64,000 bases of DNA, from the NCBI GenBank assembly GCA_949361645.1, contig OX442418.1:276001-340000 (forward strand), in the 5' to 3' direction. Of this stretch, positions 14,501 through 28,300 are shown piece after piece. The translations under genes and the position numbers were made by a program. The stretch's first letter is position 1. The number at the start of each line of letters is the position of its first letter. This stretch comes from Spongilla lacustris. Lineage: Eukaryota; Porifera; Demospongiae; Spongillida; Spongillidae. The notes beneath the pieces were generated by a model. That model had not been told where the DNA came from and ran no database searches. It worked only from the letters and a program-made list of their open reading frames with translations.

Positions 14501-17500
14501 GAGCATCTTCCTGTTGCTACCACCAAACTTGCCCAGTACCCTGAAGGCAACTGTAGCTACACCATCATCGGGATTGTGCAAGGTACGCCAAAGAGCCTGC
14601 AGAGACAGGGACCATTAGAGGGGACAGGGGTCATTAGAGGGGACAGGGGTCATTAGAGGGGACAGGGGGCCATTAGAGGGGACAGGGGGCCATTAGAGGG
14701 GACAGGAGGCCATTAGAGGGGACAGGGGTCATTAGAGGGGACAGGGGGCCATTAGAGGGGACAGGGGCCATTAGAGGGACAGGGGCCATTAGAGGGGACA
14801 GGGGTCATTAGAGGGGACAGGGGTCATTAGAGGGGACAGGGGTCATTAGAGGGGACAGGGGGCCATTAGAGGGGACAGGGGGCCATTAGAGGGGACAGGA
14901 GGCCATTAGAGGGGACAGGGGTCATTAGAGGGGACAGGGGGCCATTAGAGGGGACAGGGGGCCATTAGAGGGGACAGGGGGCCATTAGAGGGACAGGGGG
15001 CCATTAGAGGGGACAGGGGCCATTAGAGGGACAGGAGCCATTAGAGGGGACAGGGGTCATTAGAGGGGACAGGGGTCATTAGAGGGGACAGGGGTCATTA
15101 GAGGGGACAGGGGTCATTAGAGGGGACAGGGGTCATTAGAGGGGACAGGGGTCATTAGAGGGGACAGGGGCCATTAGAGGGGACAGGGGGCCATTAGAGG
15201 GACAGGGGTCATTAGAGGGGACAGGGACAGGGGGCCATTAGAGGGGACAGGGGGCCATTAGAGGGGACAGGGGGCCATTAGAGGGGACAGGGGGCCATTA
15301 GAGGGGACAGGGGCCATTAGAGGGGACAGGGGCCATTAGAAGCTCATAACAATGGTGGAGGGCTCCACCCACCTGCATCAGTTCAGCTCGGACAGGCTGT
15401 ATGTGTTCATAAAGGAAGTCAGGCTGCAAGTTGTCTACACAGAGCTCCAAGGTGCGTAGTCCCTGGCTGATGAGGGTCTGGGAACCATTCAGGGCTGACA
15501 CAAGAGGGTCCATGAGCATATGAAGGTAGGGCAAGAGTGAGCTGTGAGGGAGAGGGTGGAGGTGGGGGAGGGGGGAGGTGGGAGGAGGGGGAGGTGGGGA
15601 GAGGGTGGAGGTGGGGGGAGGGGGGAGGGTGGAGGTGGGGAGAGGGTGGAGGTGGGGGAGGGAGGGAGGAAAAAGGAAAGGAAGATTAGGACGTGAAGTA
15701 CACATAGGTGGTGCAGGAAACACATGAGTGTTGCAGACCTTAGACGGACTGGTACAGTCAGACACAGTTCCACAAACAAGTCCTTCATGAAAGGCTTGTG
15801 CTGGCCACTCTGAAGCCTGTTCAGACCTACACAATAGGAGCCATGTGTCACATGACCCTCCCTCAGACATACATGTATACACATCTGTGTACCTTGAAGA
15901 AGATTAGACAGCAATGGAAGGAACTCTTGATACAGCTGTTCATGGCTTCCTATGAGGCAAATATATTACCTCCTCCCACCCTTATCTCACCCCTCCTCCC
16001 ACCCTTATCTCACCCTCCTCCCACCCTTATCTCATCCTCCTCCCACCCTTATCTCATCCCTCCTCCCACCCTTATCTCACCCTCCTCCCACCCTTATCTC
16101 ACCCCTCCTCCCACCCTTATCTCACCCCTCCTCCCACCCTTATCTCACCCCTCCTCCCACCCTTATCTCACTCACCTCCTCTCACCCTTATCTCACCCTC
16201 CTCCCACCCTTATCTCATCCTCCTCCCACCCTTATCTCATCCCTCCTCCCACCCTTATCTCACCCTCCTCCCACCCTTATCTCACCCTCCTCCCACCCTT
16301 ATCTCACCCCTCCTCCCACCCTTATCTCACCCCTCCTCCCACCCTTATCTCACCCTCCTCCCACCCTTATCTCACCCCTCCTCCCACCCTTATCTCACCC
16401 TCCTCCCACCCTTATCTCACCCTCCTCCCACCCTTATCTCACCCCTCCTCCCACCCTTATCTCACCCCTCCTCCCACCCTTATCTCACCCCTCCTCCCAC
16501 CCTTATCTCACCCCTCCTCCCACCCTTATCTCACCCCTCCTCCCACCCTTATCTCACCCTCCTCCCACCCTTATCTCACCCCTCCTCCCACCCTTATCTC
16601 ACCCCTCCTCCCACCCTTATCTCACCCCTCCTCCCACCCTTCCTTATCTCACCCTCCTCCCACCCTTATCTCACCCTCCTCCCACCCTTATCTCACCCCT
16701 CCTCCCACCCTTATCTCACCCCTCCTCCCACCCTTCCTTATCTCACCCTCCTCCCACCCTTATCTCACCCTCCTCCCACCCTTATCTCACCCCTCCTCCC
16801 ACCCTTATCTCACCCTCCTCCCACCCTTATCTCACCCCTCCTCCCACCCTTATCTCACCCCTCCTCCCACCCTTATCTCACCCCTCCTCCCACCCTTATC
16901 TCACCCCTCCTCCCACCCTTCCTTATCTCACCCTCCTCCCACCCTTATCTCACCCTCCTCCCACCCTTATCTCACCCCTCCTCCCACCCTTATCTCACCC
17001 CTCCTCCCACCCTTATCTCACCCCTCCTCCCACCCTTCCTTATCTCACCCTCCTCCCACCCTTATCTCACCCTCCTCCCACCCTTATCTCATCCCTCCTC
17101 CCACCCTTATCTCATCCTCCTCCCACCCTTATCTCACCCCTCCTCCCACCCTTATCTCACCCTCCTCCCACCCTTATCTCATCCCTCCTCCCACCCTTAT
17201 CTCATCCTCCTCCCACCCTTATCTCACCCCTCCTCCCACCCTTATCTCACCCTCCTCCCACCCTTATCTCACCCCTCCTCCCACCCTTATCTCACCCCTC
17301 CTCCCACCCTTATCTCACCCTCCTCCCACCCTTATCTCATCCCTCCTCCCACCCTTATCTCACCCTCCTCCCACCCTTATCTCACCCCTCCTCCCACCCT
17401 TATCTCACCCCTCCTCCCACCCTTATCTCACCCTCCTCCCACCCTTATCTCACCCTCCTCCCACCCTTATCTCACCCTCCTCCCACCCTTATCTCACCCC

Positions 17501-19319
17501 TCCTCCCACCCTTATCTCACCCTCCTCCCACCCTTATCTCATCCTCCTCCCACCCTTATCTCATCCTCCTCCCACCCTTATCTCACTCACCTCCTCCTAT
17601 AGATCTGAAGAGAGCTCTGAGGAGAAGGAAGTAATTGCATGGATCCTGGGCAATGTTGGCTAGAGACATCGACCTGTTCACTATCTCATGGAGGTGGGGC
17701 TTTTGGGACACAAAAAAGGAAGGTAGGTGGTAACAGAGAGAAGGCAGGTGGTAACAGAAAAGGCAGGTGGTAACAGAGAAAAGGCAGGTGGTAACAGAGG
17801 GCAGGTGGCAACAGAAAAATGAGAGACCTTCAACATTAGCTCATTCTCCTGAGCAAAGAGGGTCACAGATCCAAAGACAAGTTTGAACAGTTTGAGGTGG
17901 AGATTTGACTGCTCTGAATTACCTGGACATGTGCAGAGCTAGTAATGAGAAGCGGTGATAGCAATGCCACTTACAGCCCATGGTATCCATTCTTTGAAGC
18001 AGAAACGTAAGCAATATCCCTGCAAAGGTGGCTGATGTGGTGGAGTTGGCTAGGAAGGAGTTGGGGATTATCTGGAGTGCATAGTTTGACTGAATCCGTT
18101 CAACAAGGTGTTCCACCATCTCTGTGAAGACTACTTTGAAGGTGACCATATTCATCATAGTGAACTGGGGTAGAAAGAAAAGTTAGGCTTGAATGGAAGG
18201 GAAAAGGATGGAGGAGAGGAAGGGGTGGGATGCAGGCCTTTATTAACTTACAACTCCTGCAAAGTGTTCCAACACTTCCTTCTCCTCCTTAGTCTTCACT
18301 GTCTGGCAACTGTGTTCAGGTAAGCGCTGACATCATCATGTGCACTACTTAGCATCCCCCCCTCCCCGTAGCACCCCTGTAGCACCCCCCCCACCCCTGT
18401 AGCACCCCTGAGGACATACTACTTAGCACCCCAGGGGACATAGCACTTACTTGGCACTCCTGAGGACATGGGTTCCAGAGGAGAGGTTAGTTGTCACTCT
18501 GTACACGTCCAGAGCCACCAGCCCATAACGAAAGAGGTCAACAAAGTGGTGGGTCTCGTGTGGTAGGAATAGCTTCTGGGGTTGTGTGGCTGTGGTGAGC
18601 AGAACACACAGGGATGACCAAAGATCATTAACATTCTCCCAAATGGTTATTTTTTAAAAGGTCGGGACCTCCACATTATAGGTGACCTAGAATTCAGCCT
18701 TAAGATGCTGTCATCACTTCCTACCAAACATGATATTCAAAATTAACAGTAAAACTCCCCGCTTGAATAACCAGAACACGTGGTGATAGCCCTGCCAGTG
18801 AAAGACCTCACACACAAAGGTACTCTGCTCAAGCAGGTTAATCAAATTTAGCCCTCCAGCTTTAAAAACATTTGTGTGGTTTTTTTTTTACATCTAAATT
18901 AATGGTCAGTGCTTATAAAAAAAGTCTGTGCAGGAGCCCCTCCCCCTTCACTGGGAGGCCCCTCTCCTTCACTGGGAGGCCCCTCCCCCTTCACTGGGAG
19001 GCCCCTCTCCTTCACTGGGAGGCCCCTCCCCCTTCACTGGGAGGCCCCTCCCCTTCACTGGACACTGGAATGTCAAGTCACTGTAACTATCCTCCTGCTA
19101 GCCTCATGGCTGGTACATCCCTGCACATCCACAGGGTATCATTGGTCTTCCACAGTTTATTGACTCCTAGTGTCTTATTAAGGTTTATGTAACATCATTA
19201 TAATAATAATAATTATTATTATTATTAGGCTACATGTAAACTATGTATGTACTGTATGTACAGTTCCACTCTAAAGCTACACTCTTTAACCTGGAACGCA
19301 TCTTCTAGACAGGATTGCC

Positions 19320-19354
<35 letters not shown>

Positions 19355-22300
19355 TAGGCCTAGCCTTAGTGAGAGCCATCCTGTCCAGGGTAACTTGACT
19401 GTAAGGCCTGAAGTGGCTCTCTTTTAGGTTTCCGAGGTTTTATGCATTTAGTAACAAATGGTGTTATATTCATTCGTTCATGTATTCTACTAAAATAAAT
19501 AAATCATTTTTAAAAACAATTAAAACAATAAATACAATTTTCTAATTACGTAAAACCACGCCTCTTAACAGCCTCTGCAGCTTGCGGTAGACGCCCCCTT
19601 CTCAATGGACACCCCATCACCTCCGGCGGGAGATGGCTGCAGCTACCCAACTGTACAACGTGCGCAGAGGTTGGTATCCGCCCACGCGGTGGTGGCGGTG
19701 GTAGGTTCGCTGGCCTGCATCGTCACCATAGCGCTGATAGCGGCAACCAGGACCTACCGCATGCAGATACACCGCCTCAGGCTGTACCTCTCCGTAGCAT
19801 GCCTTCTCTTTGCGACGTCGCTGGGTTTTGAAGCCTTACCGGTCGACTTAAACAAGTCTAGCGAGGTCGCTATATCTGTGAGACAAGGGTGGAATGGAGT
19901 GTGCGCTGCAATAGGCTTCCTCGCACAATATTTCGCCTACTCCAAAAGTTTGGCAATCGTGTGGGTATCCTTCTACATGTTCACTGTCGCCATTTTCAAA
20001 GTAAGGCTCAACAAAATTCGCTACGAGGTCGCCGGGGCACTCGCCGTATTCCTTCTGCCCTCCGTGATCACGTGGATCCCGCTGGTCGACAACACGTACG
20101 GCCTCACGGGTACCTGGTGCTGGATCAGGAGCACGTGCAACACCTCCTACCCGCTGGGCACCCCCTTCCAACTCTGGGTCTCGCTGGCCCCCGTGACGCT
20201 TCTCCACATCTTCAGCCTGCTCTTCATAGCGCCCGTGACCTTCATGCTCTGCAAAGGAGCGCTGGTGGGCCGCGGACGGCAGAAGAAGCAACAGAACTTC
20301 AGCGCGCTCAAGGAGACAACACCGCTGCTGGTGTACCCTACGCTGTACTCGCTGCTGGTCGTAGCGGACACTGCGTACACCGTTGCCCTGGAAGCAGGGT
20401 CTCCTTCGGGCCAGTTTGACGTCACTGAAATGATCTTCATAGGTCTGTACCAGCTGTTCGCGCTAGCCCTGCCCCTGTCGTTCCTGCTCCACCCTAGCGT
20501 GCAGAAGGTACTCGCGTGCCGCCGGTGTAAAGGACACATCGGAGATGCCACCCCACTTGTGCGTCCTTCTGACAGTCTTAACACACCTCTGGTGCCAAGT
20601 GTTTCACTGTGATCACATGAACTCTGGTGCCTTGCCGTGATCACATGTGTATGTGTATATTGTTTCAATGTGACCTGTAAATACATTCCTCCTTCCTTCG
20701 TACCATAGAAAGGTCTGATCATCGGGTCCCTGTGAAAGGTCTGATCATAGGGGTCATTGTAGTTTGGTATCAGAAAACAGGTAGTGGGAGGGGTCTGACT
20801 GAAAGTGTAGCCGAATTCAAGGGGCATGGATGTTGTTTGCATTCATGACCATCATAAAGAAACTTGATGCTATCAAGCAATGGGGAAAGGCAGGTATTGG
20901 GCATTGGCACAGCAATGGGATGGATGGGCACCTCTCCACAGTTCCCATCCTGTCTTCAAGGTAGGCACATGCAAATAACTCCAAACCGGAATAATATAAT
21001 CGGACTTGTACTCGACATTGAAACTGACTTAACCCCACAACCATCAGCACCCCCAAGAAGTTGGCAGCCATATTATATTGCTTAAAATATCCTGATTCAT
21101 TCCAAAAAGCTAAAACTTTTAAATTAGGCAGTCCCCAGACTGCCACAAAGGCACACTATTGCAGCAGTTATTCCTGGGTGACATCACTTCCTGCTTCCAA
21201 TGTTAGACATTGCCCTTTTTGGACTACAAACATGAATACATGCTCTACCACAGGCAACAGTATTGGAAAATATGATTGATCACTGCCCCCTCTGCCTCTA
21301 TCACTGCCCCCTCTGCCTCTATCACTGCCCCCTCTGCCTCTATCACTGCCCCCTCTGCCCCCTATCACTGCCCCCTCTGCCCTCTATCACAGCCCCCTCT
21401 GCCCTCTATCACTGCCCCCTCTGCCTCTATCACTGCCCCCTCTGCCTCTATCACTGCCCCCTCTGCCTCTATCACTGCCCCCTCTGCCCCCTATCACTGC
21501 CCCCTCTGCCCTCTATCACTGCCCCCTCTGCCCTCTATCACTGCCCCCTCTGCCTCTATCACTGCCCCCTCTGCCTCTATCACTGCCCCCTCTGCCTCTA
21601 TCACTGCCCCCTCTGCCTCTATCACTGCCCCTATCACTGCCCCCTCTGCCTCTCCATCTGCTGCCTATTTAAATGATCCTGTCAGTTCAGTCTCTTCAGT
21701 TACTAATAGGCAGTGAGAGAGGAAGATACCAAAGGGAAGTGGCTGAGGCAGATACCAAAGGGAAGTGGCTGAGGCAGATAGGCTGAGGCAGTTAAGGATA
21801 GGCAGATAAGGGAGGCAGATAAGGGCAGGAGATAAGGGTAGGCAGATAAGGGTAGGCAGATAAGGGTAGGCAGATAAGGGTAGGCAGATAAGGGTAGGGT
21901 AGGCAGATAGGCTGAGGCAGATAAGGGCCTAGGGTAGGCAGATACATGTAGGGGCAGTGAAAGAGGCAGTGATCCAGCTGTCAGATGTGCACTGAATCAC
22001 TTTTGTTTCTTTCATTGCATGTCCAAGTTTTAATTATCTTCCACCCATACATGTATCTGCAGAAATTCATAACTCAGCCTAGAAGCACGAGTTAAAGGAA
22101 AAACCCGCATAACGACACATTTCAGCTTTAGTACTCTTATAAAAAATAAAAGTAAGGCCTACGGTACGAGTACAACGACGAAACTCCCCCACAAAAGCAT
22201 GGTATCGAAATTCATGAAACTACCACTAGCTCGCTAGTGATAGTTTCATGAATTACACTGAATAACTGGTCTTCAGAGAATAGCTCCAACGTCACTTAGG

Positions 22301-25300
22301 CCGCAAAGCTTTATAAATATTTCTATGATCGACTCCCCACCCTTGCGACACCTTTTAATTGTGGTGTTAGTCTCGTGACCAGACCCAATGCAGCTGCGGA
22401 TGAAACGTTACCGCTACCACCCGCAGCTGCGATGCATTGGGTCTGGGCACGAAACTATTGTGTGCACCTCGGACCTGAATGGATCACGTGATTATTACAA
22501 TCTAATATATTAAACAATTCTATGGTTGCTCCGCCAATGAGTTCAAATTCATGTGTTATATCCAACGCGAAGGTGCTAGTTAATGCCAACTCTGTTTTAT
22601 CGGCCTTGGCCTGTGTCGCTAGCCTCCTGACCGTGATCGCTATCGTGCTGCTCAAGGTGTACAGAAAGTTCTTGTACCGCCTCACCCTCTACGTGGCAGT
22701 CACCAGCTTCTGCTACGTCCTGACACTTGGAATATCCGTTTTGCCTCTGAATATAAGCGACTCGTCCGTTACTATAAAGAACGGGTGGGACGGCACGTGC
22801 GCTTTTATTGGAGGCGCCCATCAGTATTTTTACTTCTCAAACACGGTCGCTATTGTTTGGATCTGCATGTATACTACAAGGATGGGATTCAAAAAGCAGA
22901 CTGCAGAGTACCAGCCTTTGGAGGAAGAGGTGAGCGTGCCGCTGTACGTACGACTCCTCTCGCACAAAGGTGAAGTGATTGGTTGCATCACTTTGGCGCT
23001 CCTTCCAGCTGCAATGTTCTGGTACCCTTACTTAGAGAGAGCATACGGAATGACGGGAATATGGTGCTGGATGGTTCCGGGAAATAGTACAGCCAGTGGT
23101 TCCACTCTGCTCGCCTACCGCGTGCTATCCCGCCTACCCACCATCATCGCGACGCTCCTGTGTGTGTGCTTGCTGCTGTGCCTCCAACTCCGGCTTTGCT
23201 ACGTGGGCACGCACGTGGCCTACTGGAGGCCAATCAAGACCGTTGCCCTCGTCTTGGCATACCCCATCTTGTTTGCCATCCCCTCCATCGGCAGCATGGT
23301 GCACGCAATCCTTCCCACGACGACCTCAGACTGCGTAGTGCTCAACAACCTGGAGATGTTCTTTCTGTCGCTCTTCTACTTCTCCGCCATCTCCCTGCCA
23401 GTCCTGTTCCTGCTCCAGTGGGACGTCAGACTTACTATCACCAGGAGATATGGAGACTTGCAGACTGATCCTAGCACAGTATCAGTGAGTAGGGAGGTCA
23501 GTATGGCCTCTGCACAGTATCAGTGAGTAGGGAGGTCAGTATGGCCTTTTAGACCCATAGTGTGTGTGTGTGTGTGGTGTGTGTGTGTGTGTGAGAGTGT
23601 GTGTGTGTGTGTGTGCGTGTGTGTGTGTGTGTGTGTCCAATATAGTACAGTTTATACAATCAACATGTCTGTGGGCTGCGCATGCAGTGAAAGGGGCGGG
23701 GCATACAGCCATACTTGGTGAGCTGGTGCTCCTGAGAGTGCAAGCTAACAAGTGTACCAACCTTCTATAATGACATCATTCTAATTACATGGATGGGCAT
23801 TGTATAAAAGCTGCACACATATCATACTCCCTTTGATGCGCTCTCACTACACATAGCTGAGAAAGAATAAATCAAAATGGAACCAGAGCTTTAAGGACGT
23901 TAAAATTCAATTGCATGATCCCAGGCCCTATTTTTATAAAATTACGAGGTGATAGGGCTAGTCCCGCAAGCCAGACGTACTTGGACGTACCGTACTATGA
24001 CGCGGACTGGGGACTAGTAGAAGTCTGGCTTGCGAGATTAACCAAGAAAATTGGTAATCGTATACCATTGTCACTTTTGGAAAGAAAAAAAAGAAAATCT
24101 ACGGACGACGTATACAAGTCGGCATACGTAACACCGTCACGGGGGCGACTTGTCGCATGGAAATGTTAAAAATTTTTGACTAAGGTTGATTGGAAAAGTA
24201 AGCGCTACATTATGATCCAATTAGTGGGTTGGGTACAGAAATTTATTAATAGCATACGATTGTATCCGGTTAGTATACGGAAATCAACAATGCTTGAGCA
24301 CCACCCCTCTATAAGTGTTGTTTAGTAGTGGGCGTACACTTGGTTTTGGTGTTCACAATGGAGACTATCCCCAGGGTAATCGCGGCTACTGGTGTGCTGG
24401 CGGCTATCTCCTGCACCGCTTCCATTGCGGGAATAGCTTTGCTCGTGTATCTCAAGGGATACAAGCACTTCCTTTATCGACTAACGCTCCACCTTGCGTT
24501 CGCAAGTTTTATGCGCTCACTATTTATCGGTCTGAGTGTTATACCTGTAGACGTCGCGCTGAGTAATGACACGGACATCGTACCGCTACCGGGAACGGAT
24601 GGTCTGTGTGCCTTCATAGGTGGAATTCGACAGTACACGTACCTCTGGTGCGCAGCTGCCATCATGTGGGCCTGCCTGTATGTGATCAAGAAGGGCTGCT
24701 GGGTATCACAGAAGCGCGGATACGACGATATAACTGATTCAAAAGAAAACAAGTGGATCCTTCTAATCAAGCGTCACAAGTACGAGATAGCCGGCCATCT
24801 CACAGCAGCACTAGTGCCTTCCTTGGTATTTTGGATTCCGTATATTCAGCGTGCCTACGGACTGAATGGCCCGTGGTGCTGGATCCATGAATACGATGGC
24901 GACCATGGTGGAAACGGGTTATTCGCCTTCAGGATCGTGTTTCGCCTCCCCGTCATTATCGGATCTCTCACGTGCGTCTTGCTAATGAGCTACATCCTAG
25001 GCAAGTACTGCAGAAAGGCACGCTTGCAGGATGATCACTGGCAGCTGATAGCTGCAAGAAAGGTGGCGCCCATAATGATCTACCCAATCTTTTTCGCCTT
25101 AGCTTCAGTGGCTAGTATCCTACATCCCATAGTGGAGCGGGCCCTACACAGCACAAATACTGACGCAGTCAACGAAATAGAGATGGTGTTCCTGACCGTA
25201 TTCTTCATCTACGACATGTCCATCCCTCTAAGCCTGTTCCTGCACAAGGAGATTAGAGTGTCACTATCTCACAGGTGTGCCTGTGGAAGGCTGGGAGGTG

Positions 25301-28300
25301 AGGGCCGCATCAATCCAGACCACACCAGCATGGCCGATGAAGATGAAGACAAACAACTATTTGCATAAAAAAAGTTATTCGCACCCAATCCTGTGTTGAT
25401 AAGTCTTGTTTCTGTTTAATGATTATTGCTTTTAATTAAACACTACTGTTAACTAAAGGTGAACACCAATTGTCCCGAACCATAAGAGCATGTCAACATC
25501 TTATGTCTACTGAAGGTTAATATAACTAATCACGAATTAATAATGTGCAAGCCAGCTACAGGTACCCAGGCCATCTATAGGTTAATAATACTGTCGGTTG
25601 ATTAATAATAATAATTGGCCCCAAGTGACATGCCATGATTTAAAAAAACTTTGTAATCTTATATCTTTGACAGTAAACAAGTTGAAGGCATACAAATTGG
25701 ACTATAAGCCTATCAGGTAGAGTACATCAATTTAAGAAAATCAAAAAAGCCACGTCAGCCTCCCTTTAAGCTGATGAACTAAGCTTTTTTTTTTTTTTTT
25801 TTACATGCATTTCTGATTTACAGAAATGTAGGGTAGTGCCCTTTGAACAATTTTTGCATTATATGCTCATTTAGAAATCACCCACCACAAGGTTTGCATT
25901 ATATGCTCATTTAGAAATCACCCACCACAAGGTTTTTATTTTTATTTTATTTTTTTTGCATCAAACCATTCCACTTGTATAGAAACTCGCAAATAGAATA
26001 AAGATTAGAATAAAAATTTTAACATCAAATATCGCAAAAACCACGTTTCTTCGAGACATCCAGTGCACGGATATTGTATACAGCATCACACTACAGATAG
26101 AATCCCAAACACAAATATGAAGAGCGAAAGCTGTAACAGAACTAAGGCAGTGCGATTACGGGCATACATAAATGATAAAATTTGTAGCTTTATTCTATGT
26201 GATAGGATAAAGATTTGTGCTTTTAAAGTGTAAGTGGCTTCACTGATATGAGATTATAGCTATTTATAGATATAGCTGTTCAGCATTGAGTAATAATCAC
26301 GTAGTACAAAGAATAACACGGTCAGCTATTATCCCTAGAAACCTGCAAATAGAATAACAAATAGAATCGTTTCCAAGAAAAGGGACCTAGCCAAGGGGGG
26401 GGGGGGGGGGGACAAGGAAATCAGTAGGAGACCCCATCGTCCAATACTGTAGAGCTTGTAGAGAGGATTACGAATCTGCTTTTAAAATAAAAATTTGACT
26501 TTAGGAAAAAAATGACAGAGCATTTAAAAAGGGGGGCAGAGGGGGTGCTATCCCATAATAAAATTGCATTTAACAAAAAATTTGCGTGTTTTGGCAATTT
26601 TTTGTTTCACATGGGAGTAGAACGAATAGATATTTCCTAGTCATAGGACCTCGCTGGGACACCAGTGTTATCGCTATACACCTCCAACAACGCCAGCGAT
26701 CGATAAACACATTTAACCCCTTGCGCGAGTTCTTAGTTGGGTTAGCAATGATTGCAAAAGGTGTGGCAAGTACTTAAAAAAGTAATCAAATTGATGATGT
26801 ATTATAAGACGACACTATATTCGTGCAAAAGAAAGCGGCTCCTGTGCTACGCTTCTCCCGAGGAACGCTCAGCAATGATCCCGTTGCTAGCTAGTGTAGA
26901 GCATTGCCATGCAGCCTAAGCCATACACCAGATGCTCCTTCTCCATTCGTTGCTCATGTACATGTATTTCTTCCACTTCCTTTCACTTTTGAACAATCGG
27001 GGTTATGCTTCATGTTGTTCATGCACCCAGCTTCAGTATATATAATTCCAAGGTGCTTGCTATGGTCAGCTGTACTAGGCTATGCATGTTACACTAGACT
27101 CTCTGCAGTAGAGGTAATCGATTATACATGTATATTCATTGCTAAGTTTTGTTTTTTTTTTTAACCGACAAACAGTTTTTTTTACACATAATAAGATAAA
27201 TGATTAATGAAGTTTCAAGTTGAAAGGGCTTTACACAGCTGATAGATTGACCTTGCTGTCAGAAATTGCAAGGTCAATTGATGTATCAAAGAGATGCTGT
27301 GGCCTGTGGTAAGAAGAGCGCGAACCAGGAGGCACATGATAGCTGACCTAAGTAGGGAGAAGCTCACTTTGCAGCGAAGCCAGAATAGTGTTTTACTGTA
27401 TGGCTGTTCCTGCTTATCCGCGATCAATGAAGCAAGTCTCTTGAAAACTACTGTAGCAGTAGTCCAGATCCAGCCAAAACTGAGGTTGTTGTCAGCTATC
27501 CAGTCCCAACAAGTGCAAAAGAAGTCAAACAGTTTATGGGCCTCTGCAATTACTACAGAAGATTTGTATTGCTAAGTGGTTTCTTTGTGTAAATTTGCGG
27601 TTACGTGTGAGGGCATAGGCCTTTTATGATGGGTGTTTACAAAAACTGTTTTGCCTCCCCCCCCCCCCCCCCCCCCCCCCCCTCGGACCTAGTGCATATT
27701 ATATAAAAATGGCATTACGTTTGAATTGCTATAATTTTCGAGCGGTTAAAGCTACCAACTTTCTATTTTCGGCACTTTCCACTACACCATTTAACTACGG
27801 TAAAGTACATTTTGGGGTCTGGAACATGCTCCATGCCAGTATTGCGACGTCCGATACCCCAAGGGGTTCAAACTCGCCATAACTTTCGGCAGGAATACTC
27901 AAATCGCTCCAAATTTGGTTTGTACATAAAGAGGTCCCTTAGCTATTGGAACGTTCTGTTCGTTAATTTTTATGCCATCCGTTACGGAGATACAGTTGAA
28001 CAAACTACGTGCACGTTTTCGCGCTCGATTCCCGCCGGACAAATCGCGTCCCGCTCAACGTATGGAGAGGCGGTGGTATATAATTGGCGCGAATCAAGCT
28101 GGAAAGTGCACGTAGTTTGTTCAACTGTATCTCCGTAACGGATGACATAAAAATTAACGAACAGAACAGTCCAATAGCTAAGCGACCTCTTTATGTACAA
28201 ACCGAATTTGGAGTGATTTGAGTATTCCTGCCGAAAGTTATGGCGAGTTTGAACCTCTTGGGGTATCGGACGTCGCGATACTGGCATGGAGCATGTTCCA

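Larger units (their letters stand above)
11594..18589 (-). other. TRRAP: TRRAP exons 15-30 (exon coordinates)
   Basis: In transcription order: 18451-18589, 18252-18309, 17975-18164, 17828-17922, 17591-17699, 15893-15949, 15739-15826, 15373-15541, 14486-14596, 14299-14388, 14082-14186, 13089-13266, 12768-12857, 12589-12610, 12376-12523, 11594-11791. The 22-bp exon 12589-12610 is required by phase: joining its neighbours directly, or using the alternative upstream acceptor, meets a stop. The junction after 17591 gives the conserved [14 protein letters not shown] reading. The donor after 17828 is a weak GTCTCT. Confidence 0.87.
20613..22521. other. Spacer between receptors A and B
   Basis: No gene recognised. 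It holds a short (AGGTCTGATCAT) repeat near 20710-20755, a 21-bp minisatellite (21286-21650), a 14-bp repeat (21720-21955), a palindrome (22208-22256) and a MITE-like element (22368-22457). An unassigned 109-codon minus-strand ORF lies at 20817-21146. Confidence 0.7.

Noticed and set aside
15798..17663. 560-621-codon plus-strand ORFs rich in [15 protein letters not shown]
   Set aside because: They are translations of the intronic 20-22-bp minisatellite in a region that is intron on the other strand. They have no start context, and composition follows the repeat unit.
19848..20842. Minus-strand ORFs of 147 and 231 codons overlapping receptor A
   Set aside because: They are shadows of the plus-strand receptor frame and show no membrane or motif logic of their own. 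Similar shadows lie opposite receptors B, C and D.
24328..24357. Upstream start of receptor C at 24328 (and of receptor D at 29665, membrane copy 2 at 61338, SET fusion at 42264)
   Set aside because: These positions are GTG or other non-ATG codons. The first in-frame ATGs are used instead, and for C and D the similarity begins exactly there.
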